From Clostridia bacterium (GTDB taxonomy: Bacteria; Bacillota; Clostridia; TANB77; CAG-508), in contig JAGBDU010000018.1 of NCBI GenBank assembly GCA_017937285.1, forward strand, positions 1 to 32,360: 32,360 nucleotides of DNA, written 5' to 3'. Shown one piece after another: positions 15,558-24,578 of the stretch. The notes beneath the pieces were generated by a model. The model was given only the letters and a program-made list of their open reading frames with translations. It had not been told where the DNA came from and made no database searches. The stretch's first letter is position 1; each line of letters begins with the position of its first letter. The position numbers and the translations under genes were made by a program.

Positions 15558-15585
15558 ATTATATAAAAAAATCACAAAAAGTCTA
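15558..15585 (-). promoter_or_regulatory. promoter of the small peptide mRNA
   Basis: On the minus strand: TAGACT (15585-15580), 16 bp, TATAAT (15563-15558). The start is predicted near 15551, followed at once by CCTTCCA/TGGAATGG, a small hairpin that abuts the ribosome binding site. Confidence 0.7.
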
Positions 15586-15653
15586 TAAAGATTAGTAAAA
15601 AGTATGAAAATTATGCGGTCACAAAAAATTCACAAAAATAAACACAAAAAGTA

Positions 15654-15682
15654 TTGACAATATAAATAAATGGATATAATAT
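15654..15682 (+). promoter_or_regulatory. hrcA operon promoter
   Basis: TTGACA (15654-15659) is followed by TATAAT (15675-15680, 15-bp spacing) or the overlapping TAATAT (15677-15682, 17-bp spacing). The CIRCE operator begins 10 bp downstream. Confidence 0.75.
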
Positions 15683-15691
15683 ATATGCAGT

Positions 15692-15718
15692 TTAGCACTC
15701 AATATAAAAGACTGCTAA
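15692..15718 (+). promoter_or_regulatory. CIRCE operator (HrcA binding site)
   Basis: TTAGCACTC-N9-GACTGCTAA. The left half is the exact CIRCE consensus; the right half differs from GAGTGCTAA at one base. It lies between the promoter and hrcA, so HrcA should repress its own operon, relieved by heat through GroEL. Confidence 0.93.
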
Positions 15719-15734
15719 AAAGAAGGTGAAAAAA

Positions 15735-16739
15735 TTGTTAGATGATAGAAAAAAACGAATCCTACAAGCAATAGTAGATGAATACGTAAACACAGCAGAG
15801 CCAGTAAGTTCAGGAGCAATTTCAAAAAAGAAAGGACTAGACTTTAGTAGTGCAACAATAAGAAATGAAATGTCTGAATTAGAAAAAGGTGGATACTTAG
15901 AAAAAACACACACATCAAGCGGAAGAATACCATCAGTAAAAGGCTATAGATTGTATGTAGATGAATTATTAAAAGAAGATAATATAAGCATAGAAGAAAT
16001 TAAATATATTAAAGAAAAATTACAAATAAAAGTAAACCAAATAGAAGAATTAACCAAAATTGCAACAAATACATTATCAGAAATAACTCATTATACGACT
16101 GTTGCAATAGGACCAAAAGTTACTAAACAAATAATACAAGAAATAAAATTTGTATTATTAGGAAATAGAATGTTAATGGCTGTAATACTTACAAATGCAG
16201 GAATGATAAAAGAAACAATTATCAACTTCGAAGAAGACATATATGAAGATCAAGTAGAAACGATAAATTTATTATTTAATAGTAAGTTGCAAGGAAAACC
16301 TCTAGAAAAAATCAATGAACCACTAGAAGAATATATCATCACAGAAATGAAATCAAGTGCAAATATGATTAAAACTATCATAGAGCAATTAAATAAAGTA
16401 ATTTATCAAGAATCTAAATTATATTTAGAAGGTACAAACAAATCTTTTGATTTGCCAGAGCTAAAAAAAGCAGAAACTGCTAGAAATTTTATAAATATAT
16501 TAGAAAACAAAAGTGAAGTTGTAGATTTATTAGATAGTGAAATATCAAAAGACATAAATGTATACATTGGAGAAGAACTTGATGATGAAAATTTAAAAGA
16601 TTTTAGTATAGTAACGTTAAAGAGCGATGAAAAAGACCTAGGAACTATAGGAATAATTGGTCCAAAGAGGATGAATTATTCTAAAGTAATTTCTGTAATG
16701 AAATATATTCAAAGGTTAATTGATGAAGGAGGAATATAA
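15735..16739 (+). CDS. hrcA: heat-inducible transcription repressor HrcA
   Basis: A 334-residue HrcA. The N-terminal winged helix includes LDDRKKRILQAIVDEYV, EPVSSGAISKK and FSSATIRNEMSELEKGGYLEKTH-like sequence; the rest is the GAF-like HrcA domain ending NYSKVISVMKYIQRLI. It represses class I heat-shock genes by binding CIRCE. TTG 15735 is preferred since AGAAGGTG ends 6 bp upstream and the product begins like other HrcA proteins; GTG 15726 lies within that site. The stop overlaps the grpE start codon by one base. Confidence 0.96.
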   Translation: MLDDRKKRILQAIVDEYVNTAEPVSSGAISKKKGLDFSSATIRNEMSELEKGGYLEKTHTSSGRIPSVKGYRLYVDELLKEDNISIEEIKYIKEKLQIKVNQIEELTKIATNTLSEITHYTTVAIGPKVTKQIIQEIKFVLLGNRMLMAVILTNAGMIKETIINFEEDIYEDQVETINLLFNSKLQGKPLEKINEPLEEYIITEMKSSANMIKTIIEQLNKVIYQESKLYLEGTNKSFDLPELKKAETARNFINILENKSEVVDLLDSEISKDINVYIGEELDDENLKDFSIVTLKSDEKDLGTIGIIGPKRMNYSKVISVMKYIQRLIDEGGI

Positions 16740-17260
16740 TGGAAGAATTAAAAAAAGAAGAAAATCAAGAAGACGTAAAAAATAATAAAAAAAATAATAA
16801 CAAAGATTTAGAAAAAATAAAAGAATTAATAGAAATACAAAAAAAAGAAATAGAAGAAAAAGATGACAGATTAAAAAGATTAATGGCAGAGTTTGAAAAT
16901 TTCAAAAAAAGAAGTAGCAAAGAAAGGGAAGGATTATATAATTCTTTAGTAGCAGATATAACATCTTCATTATTACCTATCATAGATAATTTAGAAAAAG
17001 CAGTTCAAGTGAAAACAGAAGACGAAAACTTTAAACAAGGAATTGAACTTGTACTAAAACAATTTAAAGATGTACTTGCATCAAATGGAGTTACAGAAAT
17101 TGAAACGGTAGGAAAAACTTTTGATCCAGAGCTACATGAAGCAATAACATCTGTTGTTGATGATAACTTAGGCGTGCAAGAAATTAAAGAAGAATACAGA
17201 AAAGGATATATGATAGGAAATAAAGTTATAAGACATTCTTTAGTTGTTGTTGCAAATTAA
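16739..17260 (+). CDS. grpE: nucleotide exchange factor GrpE
   Basis: A 173-residue GrpE, which releases ADP from DnaK. An acidic/lysine-rich N-terminal coiled coil (about residues 1-75, including DDRLKRLMAEFENFKKRSSKE) precedes the four-helix and beta-wing part with LLPIIDNLEKAV, DPELHEAI and EYRKGYMIGNKVIRHSLVVVAN. The start overlaps the hrcA stop (TAATGG) with GGAGG just upstream, which suggests translational coupling. A 12-bp perfect inverted repeat (17277-17302) lies after the gene and may be an RNA processing hairpin. Confidence 0.96.
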   Translation: MEELKKEENQEDVKNNKKNNNKDLEKIKELIEIQKKEIEEKDDRLKRLMAEFENFKKRSSKEREGLYNSLVADITSSLLPIIDNLEKAVQVKTEDENFKQGIELVLKQFKDVLASNGVTEIETVGKTFDPELHEAITSVVDDNLGVQEIKEEYRKGYMIGNKVIRHSLVVVAN

Positions 17261-17276
17261 TTATTAAATGTTTATT

Positions 17277-17302
17277 AATTAATAGTTTAAAAACTATTAA
17301 TT
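17277..17302 (+). repeat. perfect inverted repeat between grpE and dnaK
   Basis: A 12-bp stem of AATTAATAGTTT and its complement, with a 2-nt spacer. It has no T-tract, so it is unlikely to terminate; it may separate the hrcA-grpE and dnaK parts of the message by processing. Confidence 0.5.
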
Positions 17303-17406
17303 GAATATATAAATAAAAATAAGAATAGGGAAACCTATATATAATACAAAAGACTAAAAATTAATAAAAAAAGTGTAAAAGAAAATATTTTAGTACCCAC
17401 TAATAA

Positions 17407-19290
<1,884 letters not shown>

Positions 19291-19301
19291 AGATAATGAA
19301 G

Positions 19302-19345
19302 GTGAGACATAAAAAAGAGACATCTCTAGAATGTCTCACTTTTTT
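19302..19345 (+). terminator. intrinsic terminator after dnaK
   Basis: A perfect 9-bp stem GTGAGACAT/ATGTCTCAC (19302-19310 with 19331-19339) followed by TTTTTTG. It would separate dnaJ expression from dnaK. Confidence 0.88.
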
Positions 19346-19353
19346 GAAAAAGG

Positions 19354-19487
19354 AAAAGGGGACGGTTCTGATTTCCCAGAATTGGAAATTTGGGACACTC
19401 TCTTAGATAGCAATTAATTAAATATTTGTCAAGTATTTGAGGGTGTCCCAAATTCCCATTTCTGGGAAATCAGAACCGTCCCCTTTT
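19354..19487 (+). repeat. REP-like GGGGACGGTTCT inverted repeat, complete unit
   Basis: Two 49-bp arms (19354-19402 and 19439-19487) beginning AAAAGGGGACGGTTCTG are inverted and nearly identical, with a 36-bp AT-rich middle. Each arm also contains TTTCCCAGAA and GGGACA blocks. A half copy lies at 13969-14012 and short GTCCCC remnants at 21045-21075. Elements of this look in Firmicutes are commonly associated with IS200-like (REP-associated) transposases; no such gene is in the window. It sits between dnaK and dnaJ. Confidence 0.88.
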
Positions 19488-19510
19488 ATTTTACAGAAAG
19501 GAATATAAAA

Positions 19511-20659
19511 ATGTCACAAAAAAGAGATTATTATGAAGTTTTAGGAGTAAGTAAAACTGCAACAGATGATGAATTAAAAAAAGCATACAGAAAATTAGCA
19601 AAACAATACCATCCTGATGCTAATCCTAATAATAAAGAAGAAGCTGAGAAAAAATTTAAAGAAATAAATGAAGCATATGAGACATTATCAGATCCACAAA
19701 AAAGAAAGATGTATGATCAATTTGGACCAGATGGTCCTGCTGGATTTGGCGGAGGTGCTGGAGGTGGAAGTTATTACACATCAGGATTTGATGGATTTTC
19801 TGACTTCGGAGATTTAGGAGATATTTTTTCATCCTTCTTTGGAGGAGGATTTGGAGGTAAAAGCTCTAGAAGAAATAATAATGGACCAGTGCAAGGTGCA
19901 GATTTAAAATATAGTGTAGATATTACATTTGAAGAATCATTTTTAGGAACAGAAAAAGAAATTTTAATAACTAGAAGTGAAACATGTTCTATTTGCGGTG
20001 GAAATGGCGCAAAACCAGGAACTGTAATCGATAAATGTAACGTATGCGGAGGAACAGGTCAAGTAAGACAAATACAAAACACTATTTTAGGTCAAATGCA
20101 AACAACTAGAACATGTAGTAATTGTAATGGTACAGGAAAAGTAATTAAACAGCCTTGTGAAAATTGTAAAGGAAAAGGTAAAATAAGAAAACAAGCTAAA
20201 ATAAAAGTTAAAATACCTGCAGGAATTGATGATAATCAAACAATAGTATTAAGAGGAGAAGGTGAAGCTGGTTCAAGAGGCGGAGCAAAAGGAGATTTAT
20301 ATATTGTTGTAAAGGTAAAAAAACATAGCATATATACAAGATCTGGAAATGATGTTTATTGTACAATTCCAATAACGTTTACTCAAGCAACTTTAGGAGC
20401 GGATTTAGAAATTCCTATGGTAGATGGAACAAAAGAAATTTATAGAATACCAGAAGGAACACAAACAGGAACTAAATTTACAATCAGAAATAAAGGATTT
20501 AAAAGCATTAATTCTTCAAGTCAAGGAAATTATGTTTTTAATGTTCAAGTACAGGTTCCAAAACGTTTGACGAAAGAGCAAAGAGATATATTAAATCAGT
20601 TAGCTAAAACTATGAATGAACAGCCACCAGTTAAAAAGAAAGGAATCTTTGGATTTTAG
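19511..20659 (+). CDS. dnaJ: chaperone protein DnaJ (Hsp40)
   Basis: A 382-residue type I DnaJ that delivers substrates to DnaK. The J domain (1-70) has the HPD loop at 34-36; a Gly/Phe-rich linker spans about 72-118; four zinc repeats follow (C159/C162, C176/C179, C202/C205, C216/C219, CxxCxGxG type); then the two beta-barrel substrate domains. Length is normal. AGAAAGGA is the ribosome binding site, just downstream of the REP-like element. Because a terminator and this repeat separate it from dnaK, it may rely on read-through or an unseen promoter. Confidence 0.97.
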   Translation: MSQKRDYYEVLGVSKTATDDELKKAYRKLAKQYHPDANPNNKEEAEKKFKEINEAYETLSDPQKRKMYDQFGPDGPAGFGGGAGGGSYYTSGFDGFSDFGDLGDIFSSFFGGGFGGKSSRRNNNGPVQGADLKYSVDITFEESFLGTEKEILITRSETCSICGGNGAKPGTVIDKCNVCGGTGQVRQIQNTILGQMQTTRTCSNCNGTGKVIKQPCENCKGKGKIRKQAKIKVKIPAGIDDNQTIVLRGEGEAGSRGGAKGDLYIVVKVKKHSIYTRSGNDVYCTIPITFTQATLGADLEIPMVDGTKEIYRIPEGTQTGTKFTIRNKGFKSINSSSQGNYVFNVQVQVPKRLTKEQRDILNQLAKTMNEQPPVKKKGIFGF

Positions 20660-20694
20660 AATGGAAAAAATGAGTTGTTTCTTTTTTTGAAACG

Positions 20695-20723
20695 TTGACA
20701 TAATATAACAAGAGATATATAAT
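20695..20723 (+). promoter_or_regulatory. consensus sigma-A promoter of the 69-residue membrane protein
   Basis: TTGACA (20695-20700), 17 bp, TATAAT (20718-20723): both boxes and the spacing are ideal. A short inverted repeat GTTTC/GAAAC (20677-20693) lies just before the -35 box and might be an operator. Confidence 0.88.
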
Positions 20724-20758
20724 TGATATATAAAATCCCAAGAGGAGGGGGGAGTATC

Positions 20759-20968
20759 ATGGGATACTTCATCGCAGGATTAGTCATCCTAGCAATTTGC
20801 TCGATAATTCGGGCAACATGGAATGTTCTGTTTAGACCAATCTTCAGCTGGGCGTCTGATGTATTTCAGCGTTTCTTTATAAGTCGAGGAATGAGTCGTG
20901 TAGCAGCAAGGGCACTGCTTTCAGCAGTAGTAATTCTTGCTGTTATAGTACTAATTTCAATTATATGA
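20759..20968 (+). CDS. small two-helix membrane protein of unknown function
   Basis: A 69-residue protein that I do not recognise. Two hydrophobic segments are visible, residues 3-22 (YFIAGLVILAICSII) and about 48-69 (RALLSAVVILAVIVLIS), joined by a basic/aromatic linker with RPIFSWASDVFQRFFISRG. The ribosome binding site AGGAGGGGGG is very strong, and a consensus promoter lies just upstream and a strong terminator 21 bp downstream, so it is a self-contained, probably highly expressed gene. Codon use and base composition are more GC-rich than in its neighbours (GCG, CGG, TCG, CTG codons), which hints at transfer. It sits between dnaJ and the DUF4321-radC-mre operon. Confidence 0.8.
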   Translation: MGYFIAGLVILAICSIIRATWNVLFRPIFSWASDVFQRFFISRGMSRVAARALLSAVVILAVIVLISII

Positions 20969-20988
20969 GATTCAGTACACATTCCATA

Positions 20989-21034
20989 AAAACAGTACCT
21001 AGAAAACGGACAAGTTTTCAGGTGCTGTTTTTTT
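20989..21034 (+). terminator. strong intrinsic terminator
   Basis: Stem AACAGTACCT/AGGTGCTGTT with one G-U pair (20991-21000 with 21020-21029), continued inward by GAAAAC/GTTTTC, and then a T-run. It closes the 69-residue protein transcript. Confidence 0.9.
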
Positions 21035-21044
21035 GTCGGTATAA

Positions 21045-21075
21045 AAAATCTCCGTCCCCGAAAATCTCCGTCCCC
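21045..21075 (+). repeat. tandem 15-bp GTCCCC remnant
   Basis: The 15-mer AAAATCTCCGTCCCC occurs twice with a 16-bp period (21045-21059 and 21061-21075). It resembles the outer end of the REP-like element on the opposite strand. Confidence 0.7.
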
Positions 21076-21103
21076 ATTTTCTAGAAAAAAAAGCTGATAG
21101 ATA

Positions 21104-21132
21104 TTGAAAAAAAGCAAATTAAAGGATATAAT
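21104..21132 (+). promoter_or_regulatory. promoter of the DUF4321-radC-mreBCD-mrdA operon
   Basis: TTGAAA (21104-21109), 17 bp, TATAAT (21127-21132), about 37 bp before the first gene. No further promoter of similar quality was noticed before mrdA. Confidence 0.75.
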
Positions 21133-21169
21133 ATGGAAGATTTAAAAGACGTATTAGGAGGAAAAATAT

Positions 21170-21427
21170 ATGGCAGCAAAAGATAAAAGTATGTGGATAT
21201 TAATAGTATTTATTTTGGCAGGAATAGTAATAGGTGGGCTTATTGGAGATTTGGCATCAAAATCAACTGGATTATGGTGGCTTGCATATGGTCAAGAATT
21301 CGGTTTAAATCAACCATTAGCAGTAGATTTAAGTATAATCAAATTTTCTTTTTCATTAATGATCAAATTAAATATTTCTAGCATATTAGGAATGATACTT
21401 GCAGTATTTATATATAGAAAAGTATAA
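21170..21427 (+). CDS. DUF4321 family small membrane protein
   Basis: An 85-residue protein with the features of DUF4321: an N-terminal helix WILIVFILAGIVIGGLIGDL, a middle WLAYGQEFGLNQPLAVDLSI segment, and a second helix IKLNISSILGMILAVFIYRKV. Its function is unknown. In Clostridia it is commonly found just before radC and mreB, as here, so a link with cell-shape genes is likely but unproven. AGGAGGAAA upstream sets the ATG. Confidence 0.82.
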   Translation: MAAKDKSMWILIVFILAGIVIGGLIGDLASKSTGLWWLAYGQEFGLNQPLAVDLSIIKFSFSLMIKLNISSILGMILAVFIYRKV

Positions 21428-21457
21428 TAAGGGGTTCTGGGGGAAGAAAGGATATTT

Positions 21458-22150
21458 ATGGCAATAAAAATAAAAGACCTTCCAGAAACAGAAAGACCAT
21501 ATGAAAAATTAGAAATGTATGGTGAAAAAATGTTATCAAATTCGGAATTATTGGCAATAATAATAAAGAATGGTACAAAAGAATATACTGCTATAGATAT
21601 ATCAAATAAAGTTTTAAACAAAATAAACAATAATTTAAGAGGGCTACAAGATATATCATTAGAAGATTTTAAAGATATACAAGGAATTGGAAAAGTAAAA
21701 GCAATTCAGTTAAAAGCAATATGTGAATTGGCAAAAAGAATGTCTAGACCAATTAATGAGGCAAAAATACAAATAAAAAATACGAAAGAGATAGCTGATA
21801 TTTTCATAGATGAGCTAAGATATGAAAAAAGAGAAATTGTAAAATTAGTACTATTAAATGCAAAAAATATAATAATGAAGATTATGGACATATCTTTTGG
21901 TGGTACAAGTTCAGCTCTTTTGGAACCAAAAGATATACTCATTGAAGCAATAAAAATTGGAGCACCAAAAATAATAATAGTACATAATCATCCTAGTGGA
22001 GATTCAGAGCCAAGTTTAGCAGATTTTGAAATAACAAAAAGAATAGAAGAAGCATCAAAAATTATAGGAATTGAATTATTAGATCACATAGTCATTGGTG
22101 ATGGAAATTATGTTAGTATTTTTTTGAAAAGAGGAGTTAATGATGTTTAA
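21458..22150 (+). CDS. radC: RadC family protein (UPF0758, JAB/MPN domain)
   Basis: A 230-residue RadC-type protein. An N-terminal helix-hairpin-helix region (with DIQGIGKVKAIQLKA, about residues 73-87) is joined to a JAB/MPN metalloprotease-like domain whose metal residues are H176, H178 and D189 in HNHPSGDSEPSLAD. Despite the name, a role in DNA repair is not established. The end overlaps the mreB start region (mreB ATG at 22143), a common neighbour pair. Confidence 0.94.
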   Translation: MAIKIKDLPETERPYEKLEMYGEKMLSNSELLAIIIKNGTKEYTAIDISNKVLNKINNNLRGLQDISLEDFKDIQGIGKVKAIQLKAICELAKRMSRPINEAKIQIKNTKEIADIFIDELRYEKREIVKLVLLNAKNIIMKIMDISFGGTSSALLEPKDILIEAIKIGAPKIIIVHNHPSGDSEPSLADFEITKRIEEASKIIGIELLDHIVIGDGNYVSIFLKRGVNDV

Positions 22151-23183
22151 ATTTAATCCGTTTAAATTAGTGTCTAAAGATATTGGAATAGATTTAGGAA
22201 CTGCAAATATATTAGTGACAATCAAAGGAAAAGGTATTGTTTTAAAAGAACCATCAGTTGTTGCAATTGATAAAAAAACTGGTAATATTTTATCAACTGG
22301 TTTTGAAGCCAAAGAGATGCTTGGTAGAACGCCAGATGATATTGAGGCAGTAAGACCTTTAAAAGATGGTGTAATTGCAGATTTTACTGCTACACAACTT
22401 ATGTTGAAAAATATATTGTCAAAAGTTTGTAGAAAGTATAATGTAACAAGACCAAGAGTGGTTGTTGGTGTTCCATCAGGTATAACAGAGGTAGAAGAAA
22501 GAGCTGTACAAGAGGCGGTTCTACAAGCAGGAGCAAGAGAAGTATATTTGATAGAAGAGCCAATGGCTGCAGCTATTGGTGCTAATATGGATGTAGCTGA
22601 GCCAAGTGGAAATATAATTGTAGATATAGGTGGAGGAACAACAGAAGTTGCAGTAATATCTTTGGGAGGAATAGTTGTAAGCTATTCTTTAAGAATTGCT
22701 GGAGACGAGTTAGATGAAGATATTGTTAATTATATAAAAAAAGAATTGAATTTAGCAATAGGAGAAACAACAGCAGAAGAAATCAAAAAAACTATTGGTT
22801 GTGCAAAACCATTAATGACAGATATGACAATGGAAATAAGAGGAAGAGATTATGCAACGGGTTTACCCAAAAATGTAATTATCTATTCATCTCAAATATT
22901 AGAAGCTATGAGCGAATCTATATTAAAAATAGTAGATTTAGTAAAAATGACATTGGAAAAAACACCACCAGAGCTATCATCAGATATAATGGAAAAAGGT
23001 ATTATACTTGCTGGAGGTGGAGCTTTAATTCAAAATTTGGACAAACTATTAGTTGATTATACTGGTATGCCAGTATATGTAGCTGAAGATCCTTTAGATT
23101 GTGTTGTTAAAGGAGCAGGTAAAACACTAGATGATATAGATAAATTAAAAACAGTTTTTATAAATTCAAGAAAACGAAAATGA
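22143..23183 (+). CDS. mreB: rod shape-determining protein MreB
   Basis: A 346-residue actin-like MreB that guides sidewall peptidoglycan synthesis as membrane-bound filaments. The nucleotide-binding motifs are DLGTANILV (residues 17-25), IVDIGGGTTEVAVISLGG and ILAGGGALIQNLDKLL; the N-terminal MFKFNPFKLV is a candidate membrane anchor. ATG 22143 is preferred to ATG 22140 because GAGGAG ends 6 bp upstream. It overlaps the end of radC by 8 bp, and mreC follows 15 bp later. Confidence 0.97.
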   Translation: MFKFNPFKLVSKDIGIDLGTANILVTIKGKGIVLKEPSVVAIDKKTGNILSTGFEAKEMLGRTPDDIEAVRPLKDGVIADFTATQLMLKNILSKVCRKYNVTRPRVVVGVPSGITEVEERAVQEAVLQAGAREVYLIEEPMAAAIGANMDVAEPSGNIIVDIGGGTTEVAVISLGGIVVSYSLRIAGDELDEDIVNYIKKELNLAIGETTAEEIKKTIGCAKPLMTDMTMEIRGRDYATGLPKNVIIYSSQILEAMSESILKIVDLVKMTLEKTPPELSSDIMEKGIILAGGGALIQNLDKLLVDYTGMPVYVAEDPLDCVVKGAGKTLDDIDKLKTVFINSRKRK

Positions 23184-23198
23184 ATTTAGGAGAAAATA

Positions 23199-24014
23199 AT
23201 GTATAGCGATAACAAAAATAGTAAATTAGGTATAGTAATTACAATTGTAATACTAGTTTTTTTAGTAATAATAACAAATTTGGATAATAATATTTGGAGT
23301 CGTATAGCAAGCCCATTTACTAAAATTACTATGTCTGTACAAAGTGGAATTACGTACTTAAAAAATAAAATATCAAAAAATGATGATTATTTTGCAACAG
23401 TAGATGACTTAAAAAGTAAAAATGAAGAGCTAAAAAAAGAAAACGAAGAGCTAAAACAAAAAAAACAAGAGCTAGAAATTTTAAAAGCAGAAAATAAAAC
23501 TTTAAAGGAGCATGTAAAATTAGTAGATAAATATTCTGACTATGATTGTATACCAGGATATGTAATTCAAAGGGACTTTTCTAATTACAGCAAAACAATT
23601 GTAATAAATATAGGAAGAAAAGATGGAATTGAAATCGGGATGACAGTTGTAGCTGATGGTGGTTTGGTAGGTTATATAGTTTCTGCGGAAGAAAATACAT
23701 CAAAAGTACAAACCATAATAGATACTGCTAGTGCAGTAAGTGCATTATTTGCTAATACAGAAAAAAGTTTAGTAACTAGAGGGATATTAGATTCAGATAA
23801 CAGAATAAAAGGAACATATATAGATAATGATGTTGTTGTAAATGAAGGAGATGATATTGAAACATCAGGAATTGGAGGAATATACCCTAAAAATATTAAA
23901 ATTGGAAAAGTAAAAGAAATTGTTAATACACAAAACAAAACTAATAGGTATGTGTATATAGAAACATCAGTAGATTTTGGAAGTTTAAATAATGTTTTGG
24001 TATTAAAAAATTAA
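23199..24014 (+). CDS. mreC: rod shape-determining protein MreC
   Basis: A 271-residue MreC. An N-terminal membrane helix (about residues 10-28, LGIVITIVILVFLVIITN), a coiled coil (about 66-108, repeated EELKKENEELKQKK pattern) and the extracytoplasmic beta-barrel domain with VVINIGRKDGIEIGMTVVADGGLVGYI and GDDIETSGIGGIYPKNIKIG. It links MreB to the cell-wall synthases outside. It lies directly between mreB and mreD. Confidence 0.95.
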   Translation: MYSDNKNSKLGIVITIVILVFLVIITNLDNNIWSRIASPFTKITMSVQSGITYLKNKISKNDDYFATVDDLKSKNEELKKENEELKQKKQELEILKAENKTLKEHVKLVDKYSDYDCIPGYVIQRDFSNYSKTIVINIGRKDGIEIGMTVVADGGLVGYIVSAEENTSKVQTIIDTASAVSALFANTEKSLVTRGILDSDNRIKGTYIDNDVVVNEGDDIETSGIGGIYPKNIKIGKVKEIVNTQNKTNRYVYIETSVDFGSLNNVLVLKN

Positions 24015-24029
24015 GTGGAGGTGAACCGA

Positions 24030-24563
24030 TTGAAAAAAGTGACAATAATACTTTCTATAGTTGTTATATATTTTTGTATATATTTTCTTCAGGTTAATTT
24101 TTTTAATTGGTTTACAATATCTGGAATACAACCAAACCTATTTGTTTTGTTAGCATTATTCATAGGAATATTTATGAATGGAAAAATGGGGGCAATATTT
24201 GGCTTTTTTATAGGGTTGTATACAGATTTTTTATTTTCAAAAGTAATAGGAATATCTGGAATTTTGTTAGGCGTAATAGGTTTTTGTGGAGCAGTTTTAG
24301 ATAAAAAATTTTCTAAAAATAGCAAAATAACAATAGTTTTAATGGGAAGCATAGTGACTGCAATTTATGAAAATTTTTTATACATATATAATATATTAAA
24401 ATTATCTATAAATGTAGATATTATATCATTTATTTATATTTTAGCTATAGAAATAATTTATAATGCATTTATTATAATAATATTTTATCCATTAATACAT
24501 AAATTCGGAATATATGCAGAAAGTGTATTTAAGAATAAAAAAATGTTACCAAAATATTTTTAA
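24030..24563 (+). CDS. mreD: rod shape-determining protein MreD
   Basis: A 177-residue integral membrane protein with about five hydrophobic segments, matching MreD in size, position and motifs such as NLFVLLALFIGIFMNGKMGAIFG. TTG 24030 is chosen: GGAGGTG (24018-24023 region) lies 6-7 bp upstream, while the GTG at 24015 is inside that site. It comes right after mreC and right before the PBP2 gene, the standard mreBCD-mrdA order. Confidence 0.93.
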   Translation: MKKVTIILSIVVIYFCIYFLQVNFFNWFTISGIQPNLFVLLALFIGIFMNGKMGAIFGFFIGLYTDFLFSKVIGISGILLGVIGFCGAVLDKKFSKNSKITIVLMGSIVTAIYENFLYIYNILKLSINVDIISFIYILAIEIIYNAFIIIIFYPLIHKFGIYAESVFKNKKMLPKYF

Positions 24564-24578
24564 AGAATGGAGGATAAA

